DNA of 64,000 nucleotides from Mesorhizobium sp. (GTDB lineage Bacteria > Pseudomonadota > Alphaproteobacteria > Rhizobiales > Rhizobiaceae): positions 89,946-153,945 of the forward strand of contig SAQG01000014.1 of assembly GCA_004020315.1 (NCBI GenBank). Direction: 5' to 3'. This document shows, piece after piece, positions 18,272 through 27,141 of this stretch. Position 1 is the stretch's first letter. Each line of letters opens with the position of its first letter. A program made the position numbers and the translations under genes. The notes under the pieces were generated by a model. The model saw nothing but the letters and a program-made list of their open reading frames with translations, was not told where the DNA came from and did no database searches.

Positions 18272-19378
18272 ATGGCTGGTCTCGTTGGCAAGTTCGTCGG
18301 GAAAACCCCGGCGCCTCGCAAGGGCATGCCTAGTCCAAAATTGAGTGAGAAAGAGTTCAAGGCAAGGTACAAGCAGCAATTCGTCGATCCAGCGTTCGAA
18401 CCGGTCGCCCAGTCGATCGAGCAAATCGCTTCAATCGCCTGGCAGGCTTACGCGGATTCCCGCAAGAGCCCGACCACGAGGAAAGCCGGTCCTGCGTTCA
18501 GCGACCCCGACTACGATCTGTCCGTCGATTGGATTGCGGCGCACGAAGCGGTGCTACAGGCGCAGCGTCGGTATGAGGATCTAACGGCCCCACCGCGTTT
18601 ATTGATCATCAACGGGTCGTCGCGCAGCGAGCATACCTGTCCCGGCGAGATGTCGAAGAGCTTCCGGCTCGCCGAAATCGCCCGTCAGGCCATCGACAAG
18701 GAAACAAAACTTGCGGTCGAAATTCTCGATCTGTCGCGACTTGCTTCCGAATACGGGAGGAACATCTATCCCTGCAAGGCGTGCTTTTCGACGGCCGCTC
18801 CGCTCTGCCATTGGCCCTGTTCCTGTTATCCCAACCACTCGCTTGGCCAGGTTCGGGACTGGATGAACGAAATCTACCCGATGTGGGTCGCCGCCCATGG
18901 GATCATGATCATCACCCCGGTGAATTGGTATCAGGTTTCCTCGCCGATCAAACTGATGATGGACAGGCTTGTCTGCGCCGACGGCGGCAATCCAGACCCC
19001 TCGCTGACACAAGGCAAGGATGCGGCAAAGGCAAAGGAGGTAGAACTGGCCGGCTGGGACTATCCGCGTCATCTGGCAGGCAGGCTGTTCTCTGTGATCG
19101 TCCATGGCGATGTCGAAGGTGCCGAGAATGTGCGGCATTCCATCGCTGATTGGCTGCGCTTCATGAAGTTGTCGCCGGCCGGCCCCAGCGCCGAACTCGA
19201 CCGCTACATCGGTTATTGGAAGCCGTACGCCACAAGTCATGATGAACTCGATGCCGACGAGACAATCCAGGAAGAAGTTCGTAACGCCGCCCGCTCGCTG
19301 GCCGAAGCCGTCGTCGAACGCCGGGCGGGCCGTTTCCGTCAGATCGGCATCGGCTTGGAAGGCCCACGGCAAAAATAG
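18272..19378 (+). CDS. flavodoxin-fold NAD(P)H-dependent oxidoreductase with cysteine cluster
   Basis: A 368-residue protein. The first ~105 residues are of unknown type. Then comes an FMN-reductase/flavodoxin fold starting RLLIINGSSRSEHTCPGE (phosphate-binding loop), with IMIITPVNWYQVSSPIKLMMDRL, the usual flavin-contacting loop of this family. Between them sits YPCKACFSTAAPLCHWPCSC, five cysteines in a short span (C-x2-C-x7-C-x3-C-x-C). This recalls iron-sulfur flavoproteins but does not match their CxxCxxC spacing. It may bind a metal or be redox active. The RBS GGAAAGGAAT precedes the ATG. Function not assigned beyond a flavin oxidoreductase. Confidence 0.75.
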   Translation: MAGLVGKFVGKTPAPRKGMPSPKLSEKEFKARYKQQFVDPAFEPVAQSIEQIASIAWQAYADSRKSPTTRKAGPAFSDPDYDLSVDWIAAHEAVLQAQRRYEDLTAPPRLLIINGSSRSEHTCPGEMSKSFRLAEIARQAIDKETKLAVEILDLSRLASEYGRNIYPCKACFSTAAPLCHWPCSCYPNHSLGQVRDWMNEIYPMWVAAHGIMIITPVNWYQVSSPIKLMMDRLVCADGGNPDPSLTQGKDAAKAKEVELAGWDYPRHLAGRLFSVIVHGDVEGAENVRHSIADWLRFMKLSPAGPSAELDRYIGYWKPYATSHDELDADETIQEEVRNAARSLAEAVVERRAGRFRQIGIGLEGPRQK

Positions 19379-19741
19379 GCGATCCCGATCAGCGAAGCAT
19401 GGGATTCCGCAATCCCGAATGGGGACCGGCCCCGAGCTTAGTCAGCGGACGTGCCGCGCATCCGTTCCTGGAGGCATGCTTTTAATGAAAGCTCTGCCGG
19501 GTCGATCTCACGAGCTTCATCCTGCCAGTCGAGCCGGGCTGGGCAACCATGCGCCACCACAGGCGTTAAAGAGCTCAGCGTCCGAGAGAAGCGGGGGCGA
19601 GTACATGTCGCCGGCCGCGTTGTCCCGCTTCCAGCCGGCAAACCAAGAGTTGTCGCCTATCAGGTTGAGAACGTCTATGAAGCTTCCTTACCGCCGCGAC
19701 TGGACCTCAGGTCTAGCGCTTCAAGTCGGGCCTTGATATCC
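19379..19741. other. gene-poor stretch, possible decayed coding DNA
   Basis: Short frames on both strands have no start site or recognisable motif. Minus-strand frames give pieces such as SPPLLSDAELFNACGGAW and WQDEAREIDPAELSLKA in two different frames, which could be a frameshifted remnant. No product is claimed. Confidence 0.3.
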
Positions 19742-20272
19742 ATGGCCGCACCACAATCCGCCGACATGCAGTCGGTCCTCCACACCAACATTCAGGCTCT
19801 GGTTGACCATCGACGAGAGCAGGAGCAGCAGCAGGCGTTTCAAGATCGAATTGCCGGCCTTATCTCCCGTTTCGCGGGGAGCATGGCATTCGTATATCTG
19901 CACCTTGTAATCCTGATCGTCTGGGTCGCGCTGAACCTCGGGGCGATCCGGGCTATTCCACCCTGGGACCCAAGCTTCGTGATATTGGCAATGGTAGCCT
20001 CGGTTGAGGCGATCTTCCTGTCCACCTTTGTCCTGATCAACCAGAACAGGATGGCTGAGCTCAGTGAGCGCCGCGCCGAGCTGGATCTGCAAATCAGCCT
20101 GCTCAACGAGCATGAAACCACACGACTGATCGAAATGATGTCCGCTCTGACGGAGCGTTTGAACGTATCGACGCCGGCAGATGACGAACTGCCGCAGCTA
20201 GCTCAGAACGTCGATCCGCAAGCGGTGATGAGCCAAATCGAACGGGTTTCTGAAAATCAGACCAAGCGTTAA
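19742..20272 (+). CDS. DUF1003 family membrane protein
   Basis: A 176-residue protein with the DUF1003 layout: a polar N-terminus, an amphipathic segment DRIAGLISRFAGSM, two membrane spans (MAFVYLHLVILIVWVALNL and PSFVILAMVASVEAIFLSTF), the conserved Asn/Gln pair after span 2 (LINQNRM), and a cytoplasmic coiled-coil tail (ELSERRAELDLQISLLNEHE). Function unknown; members are inner-membrane proteins. Start at ATG 19742; the open frame upstream shows no homology-like character. Gene and flanks lie inside the tRNA-Asp-bracketed segment. Confidence 0.85.
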   Translation: MAAPQSADMQSVLHTNIQALVDHRREQEQQQAFQDRIAGLISRFAGSMAFVYLHLVILIVWVALNLGAIRAIPPWDPSFVILAMVASVEAIFLSTFVLINQNRMAELSERRAELDLQISLLNEHETTRLIEMMSALTERLNVSTPADDELPQLAQNVDPQAVMSQIERVSENQTKR

Positions 20273-20337
20273 ATTTATCGAGTGCCAGTTCGACACCAGT
20301 ATCTGAATTGCCGGTCCGGCATTCAGAGATATTTTCA

Positions 20338-20362
20338 TTTTCAATCAGCAAGCGATTGAAAA
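20338..20362 (-). terminator. terminator of tRNA-Asp
   Basis: On the minus strand TTTTCAATC and GATTGAAAA pair around a 7-nt loop immediately after the tRNA CCA end, followed by a T-containing tail. Confidence 0.6.
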
Positions 20363-20439
20363 TGGCGCGAGTGACGGGGCTCGAACCCGCGACCTCCGGC
20401 GTGACAGGCCGGCACTCTAACCAACTGAGCTACACCCGC
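20363..20439 (-). tRNA. tRNA-Asp (GTC)
   Basis: 77 nt with encoded CCA. Acceptor stem GCGGGTG/CACTCGC, D-arm AGCTCAGTTGGTTAGAG, anticodon loop CTGTCAC (anticodon GTC), T-loop GGTTCGAGCCC. All four stems pair. Its 5' flank to 20513 is repeated at the decayed copy near 17.3 kb. Confidence 0.97.
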
Positions 20440-20513
20440 GCAAGACGAGCACGTGTCAGCCGTGTTCGTCGTTGGGGCGGTGGATAAGGCGTAAGCCACC
20501 GGGTGTCAAGCGG
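20363..20513. repeat. right copy of the tRNA-Asp-plus-leader direct repeat
   Basis: Partner of 17295-17436. Identity ends after TGTCAAGCGG. This copy carries the functional tRNA; an extra 5 bases (GGCGT) interrupt the flank homology relative to the left copy. Confidence 0.75.
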
Positions 20514-20655
20514 AGCGAGACAGCATAACAGCAAACAGGAGAAGGTTTTTTGACAAGCCGAATTTTGTTGCCGAAAACGATCAGCGGCGAGGGCATTGCG
20601 CGCTCATTTGGCCTTGCGAACCCGGTCCTAACTGCTTAAAGGTCCGGCCCGGAGC

Positions 20656-20731
<76 letters not shown>

Positions 20732-21195
20732 TATAACCGTTTGGTTTAGTCTTGTTTCGCTGATCGGCTTGCTTGCAGGGTCGACTTCGCCGATGCGACT
20801 AATTGCACCGACGATGCCGGCCTCGTTATTTTCGACGGCGCGCACGAAGGACAACAGGCGCTCGCTGATATCGAGCAACCTAATCGCTTTAGTTTCAGCA
20901 CGTATTGTCGGGTCAGAGCGGGGGCGGCTCGGGACTGCAAATCCATCGAGCGAACAAGCGATCTGTGACGCACCCGCTGAGTCGATTATACGCCGCAATG
21001 TGACAGCGCCTTCGTAACTCGAACAAAAGTTGCATTTGTCTTTGAAATATACTTATCTAGATAGATAATAGAAATAAAAGATACCGTTGTTGTTTAACTG
21101 TTGTTAACCATGCGTCTGACGAAATTATCCGGTTAACGCTTCAGGCAACTATCGAGGTTATGTTTCGTACCTCGCTGATATATGAGTCGTAGGTA
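20732..21195. promoter_or_regulatory. AT-rich leader region of the asnB operon
   Basis: 464 nt without a credible gene. The last ~180 nt are strikingly A+T rich and hold a 10-bp palindrome TATCTAGATA (21054-21063) and a direct repeat GTTGTTTAAC/TGTTGTTAAC near 21088-21110. It probably contains the operon promoter and regulator sites. Minus-strand ORF 20636-20998 runs through the tRNA and is rejected. Confidence 0.4.
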
Positions 21196-23133
21196 ATGTG
21201 CGGATTCGGGGGCTATTTCGGTTCGATCCGGGACGCGGAAGCTTTGCTTACGCGCATGATAGCTGCGATTGCCCATCGCGGGCCGGATGAGCAAGGGAAA
21301 TTTGTCGCCCCCGACGCTGGGCTCGGGCATGCGCGGCTGTCCGTGATCGGTATCGGTGATGGCCAGCAGCCGATGTCCGACGTGTCAGGCAATTTGACGA
21401 TTGCGTTCAACGGCGAGATTTTCAACTACGTAGAACTGCGCGAGGGGCTGATAGCCAAGGGCCGGCGCTTCCGCACGTCGAGCGACACTGAGGTCCTCCT
21501 GCACTTGTATGACGAGATGGGCGAAGACTGCCTGTCGCTTCTGAACGGCGATTTTGCCTTCGCGATATGGGACAACAAGCGTCGGCGTATGGTGCTTGCG
21601 CGAGACCGGATGGGTGTCCGGCCGCTGTTCTACACGAGCAAGGACGGCGTGCTGTACTTCGCATCTGAAGTCAAAGCCCTCCTGAAGGTCCCCGGCGTCT
21701 CGGCCGAAATCGATCCGATTGCACTCGACCAGATCTTTACGCTGTGGGCGCCGATCGCTCCCCGCACGGCTTTCCGCAATATCCACGAGCTGGAGCCGGC
21801 AACCGTGATGATCGCGACACAGGGGCAAGTCACGGTCAAACGATATTGGCACCTCGATTATCCGCATCGGGACGCGCCGTCGAAGGTCACGAACGAGGAC
21901 GATGCAGCCGAGGAACTGCAGGCGCTTTTGACCGATGCGGTGAGGCTTCGCATGCGCGCCGACGTGCCGGTCGGTTTTTATCTTTCGGGCGGGCTCGATT
22001 CATCCCTTGTTTCGGCGCTTGCCGCCGGCATGACTCCCCGGAGGCTGCAGACATTTTCCGTGACGTTCGACAGCACCGAACATGACGAAAGTGCCTTCCA
22101 GACCGAGATGGCTTCGGCACTTGGCGCCCAGCATCGAACCATTGCCTGCCATGCCGGCGATATCGCGGGCGTCTTCCCTGAAGTCATTCGCTTTGCCGAG
22201 CGGCCGATCATCCGCACCGCGCCGGCCCCCCTCTATCAGTTGTCCGGCCTCGTTCGCCAGGCTGGCCTGAAAGTGGTGCTGACTGGCGAGGGCGCCGACG
22301 AGGTCTTCGCAGGGTACGATGTCTTTAAGGAAGCGCGTGTTCGCCGGTTCTGCGGTCGGCAGCCGGCATCGCGCATGAGGCCGCATCTGTTCCGCAGGCT
22401 TTATCCCTATCTGCCGGGTTTGCAGCAGCAGTCCGTGGAGTACCTGGCTGCCTTCTTTGGCGCCGGCAACACTGCGCTCGACGATCCGCTGTTCTCGCAT
22501 CGGCCGCGCTTCAAGACCACGGCGGCGGCGAAGATTTTCTTTTCCGGTGACCTGCGTGCGACGTTGAAGGGCTATGACGCGGCCGAGGAACTGGTCAGCC
22601 AGTTGCCTCAAGCATTTTCCCTGTGGCACCCGCTGCATCAGGCGCAATATCTCGAAACCCGCTTCCTCCTGCCGGGGTACATCCTGTCCAGCCAAGGCGA
22701 TCGGATGGCCATGGCGCATGGTATCGAAGGACGGTTCCCATTCCTCGACCATCGCTTGGTGGAGTTCGCGGCAAGACTTCCGCCGGAAATGAAGCTGAAG
22801 GGATTGGTGGAAAAGCACATTCTGCGCAAAGTGGCCAAGGACCTGCTTCCGAGCGCGATCCGGCAGCGTACCAAGCAGCCTTACCGGGCTCCGGAAGCCC
22901 GCTCCTTCGTTGGAGCCGGTGAACTGGACTATGTGCGCGATTCCCTGAGTGAAGCGAGCATCGCTGCCGGCGGACTGTTCAACGCCAAGGCGGTGGCGAG
23001 CCTTCATGAGAAATGCCGCACGCAGCCAGCGTCCGGCTTCCGCGACAACGCGGCCTTCGTGGGCATTCTAACGACGCAACTGTGGCAGAAAATTTTCACC
23101 GGCCAAGAAGTCAGTGCAGCACGAGCGGCCTGA
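21196..23133 (+). CDS. asnB: asparagine synthase-type amidotransferase (glutamine-hydrolysing)
   Basis: A 645-residue class II amidotransferase. The N-terminal glutaminase domain begins MCGFGGYFGS, with the catalytic Cys exposed after Met removal. It includes AIAHRGPDEQG and FNGEIFNYVELR. The C-terminal synthetase domain has the PP-loop YLSGGLDSSLVSAL and the ATP/carboxylate region GEGADEVFAGYD. It moves glutamine ammonia to an AMP-activated carboxylate. Because an ACP and an AMP ligase follow directly, the acceptor may be a carrier-bound or specialised acid rather than aspartate. Housekeeping asparagine synthesis is the alternative. Confidence 0.9.
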   Translation: MCGFGGYFGSIRDAEALLTRMIAAIAHRGPDEQGKFVAPDAGLGHARLSVIGIGDGQQPMSDVSGNLTIAFNGEIFNYVELREGLIAKGRRFRTSSDTEVLLHLYDEMGEDCLSLLNGDFAFAIWDNKRRRMVLARDRMGVRPLFYTSKDGVLYFASEVKALLKVPGVSAEIDPIALDQIFTLWAPIAPRTAFRNIHELEPATVMIATQGQVTVKRYWHLDYPHRDAPSKVTNEDDAAEELQALLTDAVRLRMRADVPVGFYLSGGLDSSLVSALAAGMTPRRLQTFSVTFDSTEHDESAFQTEMASALGAQHRTIACHAGDIAGVFPEVIRFAERPIIRTAPAPLYQLSGLVRQAGLKVVLTGEGADEVFAGYDVFKEARVRRFCGRQPASRMRPHLFRRLYPYLPGLQQQSVEYLAAFFGAGNTALDDPLFSHRPRFKTTAAAKIFFSGDLRATLKGYDAAEELVSQLPQAFSLWHPLHQAQYLETRFLLPGYILSSQGDRMAMAHGIEGRFPFLDHRLVEFAARLPPEMKLKGLVEKHILRKVAKDLLPSAIRQRTKQPYRAPEARSFVGAGELDYVRDSLSEASIAAGGLFNAKAVASLHEKCRTQPASGFRDNAAFVGILTTQLWQKIFTGQEVSAARAA

Positions 23134-23153
23134 GAAATCCAGGGAAGGAAAAA

Positions 23154-23417
23154 ATGATGATAACAATCAAGGACAAGGTCAGAACCTTTATCGTTGACAA
23201 CTTCTTGTTTGGCGACACGTCGTTCGAACTTGCAGATACAGCCTCGCTGATCGAGAACGACATCATCGACTCGACGGCCGTGGTGGAACTCGTGGCGTTC
23301 ATTGAGGACAATTTCGGTATTGTGATGGTCGATTCCGACATTGTGCCGGCCAACCTGGATTCGGTTGACCGTATTTCGTCCTTCATCAAGGCGAAAGCAG
23401 AAGCGCCGGTAGTCTAG
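23154..23417 (+). CDS. stand-alone acyl carrier protein
   Basis: An 87-residue acidic four-helix carrier protein. The phosphopantetheine site is Ser40 in ENDIIDSTAVVEL (Asp-Ser, with Thr in place of the usual Leu). The C-terminal helix-3 region contains LDSVDRISSFI. It differs from the fatty-acid AcpP and is likely dedicated to this operon. An AGGGAAGGA site lies close to ATG 23154 (a second ATG at 23157 is equally possible). It is 20 nt after asnB and 22 nt before the AMP ligase, whose product it presumably carries as a thioester. Confidence 0.9.
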   Translation: MMITIKDKVRTFIVDNFLFGDTSFELADTASLIENDIIDSTAVVELVAFIEDNFGIVMVDSDIVPANLDSVDRISSFIKAKAEAPVV

Positions 23418-23439
23418 GCGCGATCGGCGAGGAGCGTCC

Positions 23440-24987
23440 GTGCGGATCGAACATTTTCTGGCCGCGAGGGCCGCTGCCCATCCTGCCAAAACGGCATTGA
23501 TCACCAAGCATAAAAGGCTGTGCTACGAAGAATTGGACGATCTTTCGAGCCGCCTTGCCGCTGCCCTTTTCCTGAACGGCGTCAGGCGCGACGACCGGGT
23601 CCTTGTTTTCATGGACAATTGCTGGGAGACCGCGGTTTCCATTTTCGCTGTCCTCAAGGCGGGAGCGACCTTCAGTCCGGTTAACCCATCCACCAAGGCC
23701 GAAAAGCTTGCCTACATCATTGCCGATTGCGACGCTTCGGCAATCCTTACCCAGGCAAAACTGATGCCCGTGGTTGCTGAAGCGTGCGGATCGCACGGCA
23801 ACACCGGCATCTTCGTGGCGTCGACCGTGGGTGCCGATGGCCAATGCCCGGTAGGGGCTACATCCCTGGCGGACTGTCTGACCCTCGAGGCCAGAGAGAT
23901 AAACCACCGCGGCATCGACGCCGATCTTGCGATGTTGATCTACACGTCAGGCTCAACCGGCCGGCCCAAGGGCGTGATGATGACGCACCGCAACTGCGAC
24001 GCGGCAGCCGACTCCATCACCACCTATCTGCGTAACACGCCCGATGATATCATTCTGAATGTCCTTCCACTTTCCTTCGACTATGGCCTTTATCAGTTGC
24101 TAATGGCCGTCAGACTGGGCGCCACGCTCGTGCTCGAGAGGTCCTTCGCCTTTCCTCAGGCGATTTTTGAGCGTATCCGCGAGGAGGGCGTCACCGGTCT
24201 TCCGCTCGTGCCCACGATGGCAGCGATGATCCTGCAGATGCGTGACTTGGAACCGGGCTTCCTGCCCAGCCTTCGCTATATTTCCAACACGGCAGCTGCC
24301 TTGCCGCCGGCCCATATCGAACGTCTGCGGTTCCTCTTTCCCGGTGTCAGGCTCTATTCGATGTATGGCCAGACGGAATGCAAGCGCTGCACCTACCTGC
24401 CGCCCGAGGAACTCGACCGCCGGCCGGGTTCGGTCGGAATAGCCATTCCGAACACCGAGGCGTTTGTTGTCGACGACAACGGGCAACGAGTGCCACCAGG
24501 TGTGGCGGGTGAGCTGGTCATTCGCGGACCGCACGTCATGCAGGGTTATTGGCGAAACGACCCTGCGACCGAACAAGCGCTGCGACCAGGCCCGAACCCT
24601 TGGGAGAAGATTCTCTACACCGGTGACCTGTTCAGAACCGATGAGGACGGCTTTCTCTATTTCGTCGGTCGCAAGGACGACATCATAAAGACGCGGGGAG
24701 AGAAGGTGGCGCCGAAGGAAGTGGAAGCCGTGCTTCACGCCCATCCGGGCATCGCCGAAGCCGTTGTCGTCGGCGTGCCGGATCCGGTGCTCGGGCATGC
24801 AATCGGCGCGCTCGTCGTACGCTCGGACCCGAAGCTCAGCGAAAAAGATGTCATGCGCCACTGCGCACGTCACCTCGAGGACTTCATGCTCCCCAAGGTC
24901 ATCGAGTTCCGCTTGGAACTGCCGAAGACGGATACGGGCAAGGTCAGCCGTCGGCTTGCGGCAGAGATGATGGAGGCCGCGCAGTGA
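23440..24987 (+). CDS. AMP-dependent acyl/aminoacyl-ACP synthetase (ANL superfamily)
   Basis: A 515-residue adenylate-forming ligase. A3 P-loop YTSGSTGRPKG is at 168-178; A5 motif YSMYGQTECKR; A7 YTGDLFRTDEDGFLYFVGR; A8 hinge KTRGEKVAPKEVE; catalytic Lys501 in PKTDTGKVSRR. It starts at GTG 23440 after GAGGAG. It activates a carboxylic acid as acyl-AMP and passes it to a thiol, most probably that of the ACP encoded just upstream. It resembles the AMP ligases found with asparagine synthetases in exopolysaccharide/exosortase-type loci. Substrate unknown. It overlaps the next gene by 4 nt (GTGA), indicating coupled translation. Confidence 0.9.
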   Translation: MRIEHFLAARAAAHPAKTALITKHKRLCYEELDDLSSRLAAALFLNGVRRDDRVLVFMDNCWETAVSIFAVLKAGATFSPVNPSTKAEKLAYIIADCDASAILTQAKLMPVVAEACGSHGNTGIFVASTVGADGQCPVGATSLADCLTLEAREINHRGIDADLAMLIYTSGSTGRPKGVMMTHRNCDAAADSITTYLRNTPDDIILNVLPLSFDYGLYQLLMAVRLGATLVLERSFAFPQAIFERIREEGVTGLPLVPTMAAMILQMRDLEPGFLPSLRYISNTAAALPPAHIERLRFLFPGVRLYSMYGQTECKRCTYLPPEELDRRPGSVGIAIPNTEAFVVDDNGQRVPPGVAGELVIRGPHVMQGYWRNDPATEQALRPGPNPWEKILYTGDLFRTDEDGFLYFVGRKDDIIKTRGEKVAPKEVEAVLHAHPGIAEAVVVGVPDPVLGHAIGALVVRSDPKLSEKDVMRHCARHLEDFMLPKVIEFRLELPKTDTGKVSRRLAAEMMEAAQ

Positions 24988-25991
24988 GTGTTCGCCCGAC
25001 CGAGGACGCGCAGGCCTTGCTGGCGCAGGCATTGGCGATCGATCCTGCCGCCGAAACGGACAGGATCGTCACAGCCTTGCGCAAGCAGTTGCGCGGCATC
25101 CGCAAGCGCGGCCTCGTGCTGGGTCTTTCGGGCGGGATCGATTCCAGCGTTTCGGTTGCCTTGGCCGCGCGGGCCATCGGCGGCCAGAATGTACTCTGCC
25201 TCTTCATGCCGGAAAACGATTCCGACCCGGAAAGTCTACGGCTCGGCCGCCTTGTCGCCGACGCTTTCGGTGTCGAGGCTATCGTAGAGGATATCGGGCC
25301 GGCCCTGCGCGCAATGGGCTGCTATCAGCGTCGCGACGCTTTCATCCGCGAATTGGTTCCTGAATACGGCGAAGGCTGGGCCTCGAAGATCGTGATTGCG
25401 AACGCCCTCGAGGGCGAAGGCTACAATATTTCGTCGCTGGTGGTGCAGGACCCCAAGGGCAAGCAGACTAAAATAAGAATGCCGCTCCCAATCTATCTCG
25501 GTATCGTCGCCGCCACCAATATGAAGCAGCGCACCCGCAAGCAGATCGAATATTATCATGCCGATCGCCTGAACTTCGCCGTCCTTGGAACGCCAAACCG
25601 GCTGGAATACGATCAGGGCTTCTTCGTCAAGAACGGTGACGGCGCGGCGGACGTCAAGCCGATCGCCCACCTCTATAAAACGCAGGTCTACGCGCTCGCG
25701 GCCTATCTCGGCGTTCCCGAGGAAATCCGCAACCGGCCGCCGACCACCGATACCTACTCGTTGGCGCAGACGCAGGAGGAGTTCTACTTCTCGCTTCCCT
25801 ATGACCGCATGGATATTTGCCTTTGCGGTCTCAACAACGGCGTGGCCGCCGAAGTGGTGGGGCAGGCGGCGGGACTAACTGCCTCGCAAGTTGAACGCGT
25901 CTGGGCCGACATCGCCGCCAAGCGCAAGGCGACGCGCTATCTGCACCTGCGCCCGCAACTTGTCGATGAAGTCGAGGAAGTCGGTACCTGA
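24984..25991 (+). CDS. nadE: NAD(+) synthase-like ammonia-dependent amide ligase
   Basis: A 335-residue N-type ATP pyrophosphatase with PP-loop LGLSGGIDSS (residues 46-55). It has the NadE signature FFVKNGDGAADVKPIAHLYK and the PPTTDTYSLAQTQEEFYF segment. It lacks the nitrilase/glutaminase domain found in the ~560-residue NadE that rhizobia use for NAD synthesis, so it is likely a paralogue using free ammonia or ammonia from a partner. It starts at GTG overlapping the AMP ligase stop. Its position as the last gene of the asnB-ACP-ligase operon suggests amidation of an operon product, though true NAD synthase activity remains possible. Confidence 0.85.
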   Translation: MSVRPTEDAQALLAQALAIDPAAETDRIVTALRKQLRGIRKRGLVLGLSGGIDSSVSVALAARAIGGQNVLCLFMPENDSDPESLRLGRLVADAFGVEAIVEDIGPALRAMGCYQRRDAFIRELVPEYGEGWASKIVIANALEGEGYNISSLVVQDPKGKQTKIRMPLPIYLGIVAATNMKQRTRKQIEYYHADRLNFAVLGTPNRLEYDQGFFVKNGDGAADVKPIAHLYKTQVYALAAYLGVPEEIRNRPPTTDTYSLAQTQEEFYFSLPYDRMDICLCGLNNGVAAEVVGQAAGLTASQVERVWADIAAKRKATRYLHLRPQLVDEVEEVGT

Positions 25992-26025
25992 GCTGCCTCT
26001 CGATCCGGGTCATGGGAAGCGTGCT

Positions 26026-27141
26026 TCAGGTGAAGCGGCCGCCGATCAATTGGCTCCACTGCTCGCCCGCAAGTCCGTTCAGGAAAGCTCGTGAGTTCTT
26101 CATGGCATCCAAAAGCTCGGGATCGCGTGAATGCACCACGGTGGAGGCAACGGTTAGGAAAGCTATACGTCGCCCAAGCATTGCTTCCAGAAGTGCAGGT
26201 TGAATGCGTCCGCGCAGCCCGCTGACGCCGCGGACGGCGGCATGATCGATCAGGCAGTCGATCACTGAACCCGCCTGGCCGGGGAGGGCCAGGATCTGCA
26301 GCACGCGACCGATGCCACCCGCCCGTGCGTGATAGGCGAATGCGCCGACATTGGTGCCGACTGGCGATGCCACGGAAATGTAGACAAGCTCGCCCAGATC
26401 CGGCTTTTGTGCCGCATCGATTAGCATGTGATCCAGTTGGCCTTCCGCCCACTTCGGGCGCAGGGCGAACTGGGCGGTCAACGGTTCGACGAGCCTGGCA
26501 AATGTGTCGCTGTCGATTTCGGATGTCCGAAAGGCTCCATGACCTGCCCCGTCCGCCGCCACGCCGGACCAGCGTCGTTCGCTGGACTTCATTCGCCTGC
26601 AATAAAATCGGTCGAGGGCATGCGCAAACGGATTGACCATTCGGGCAAGGTTCATGCGACTGGCGGAAAGGCTGAGCACAAAGCTCGCCGGCCGCATTAC
26701 GCGTACCCAGTCGAGACTGTATTGAGGCAGGACAACGCCGCGCAGCCGGGTCCACAACTTCGTGGAAATATCATTGGCGGTCTCGCTGAAGGAGATATCC
26801 TGCGGGCCATCCAGGTAAGCCTTCAACAAGCGAGCGCCGGCCATCGGGTCGCGCTCATGATTCTCGACCATGAGTGAGCTGCAAATGGCGGCGTGTAATT
26901 GTCGGCCGTTGAATTGCATCGGCAAAACGTGAACGCCGACAAACCCCGAGACGTGGCCGGCGTCGTTGACATGAACAAGCGACCGGAGATCGCCTCTGCA
27001 ACCGGGCGCCTCCAGATAAAATCGTCTCATATAGTCGATGAGCGAGGCCGGCGCTTCGGTCCGCTCTTTGCGAAGCACGCGCTGAAACATGCCCGCGACT
27101 GCCGGAAGATCGGCACCTTCCAGGGCGCGAATGACGCTCAA
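26026..27141 (-). CDS. GNAT-like acyltransferase, uncharacterised
   Basis: About 371 residues, beginning with a GNAT-like segment SVIRALEGADLPAVAGMFQRVL and continuing with SGFVGVHVLPMQF and SLMVENHERDPMAGARLLKAY, which resemble the central strands and acetyl-CoA loop of N-acyltransferases. The C-terminal half looks like a degenerate second GNAT domain. Convergent with the NadE-like gene 34 nt away, it may belong to the same pathway. The start is uncertain: TTG 27141 has a GGGAG site 6 nt away and begins exactly at the domain, ATG 27177 has none, and the frame is open to 27354. Function inferred from fold hints only. Confidence 0.6.
   Translation of the reverse strand: MSVIRALEGADLPAVAGMFQRVLRKERTEAPASLIDYMRRFYLEAPGCRGDLRSLVHVNDAGHVSGFVGVHVLPMQFNGRQLHAAICSSLMVENHERDPMAGARLLKAYLDGPQDISFSETANDISTKLWTRLRGVVLPQYSLDWVRVMRPASFVLSLSASRMNLARMVNPFAHALDRFYCRRMKSSERRWSGVAADGAGHGAFRTSEIDSDTFARLVEPLTAQFALRPKWAEGQLDHMLIDAAQKPDLGELVYISVASPVGTNVGAFAYHARAGGIGRVLQILALPGQAGSVIDCLIDHAAVRGVSGLRGRIQPALLEAMLGRRIAFLTVASTVVHSRDPELLDAMKNSRAFLNGLAGEQWSQLIGGRFT

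Noticed and set aside
17295..20439. Classical integrative element at tRNA-Asp
   Set aside because: No integrase or excisionase gene, and the repeat includes the whole tRNA and its 5' flank rather than a 3'-end att core.
21080..21115. TTAA-N6-TTAA near the asnB operon as a CtrA site
   Set aside because: CtrA boxes need a 7-nt spacer; here it is 6, and the region is generally A/T rich.
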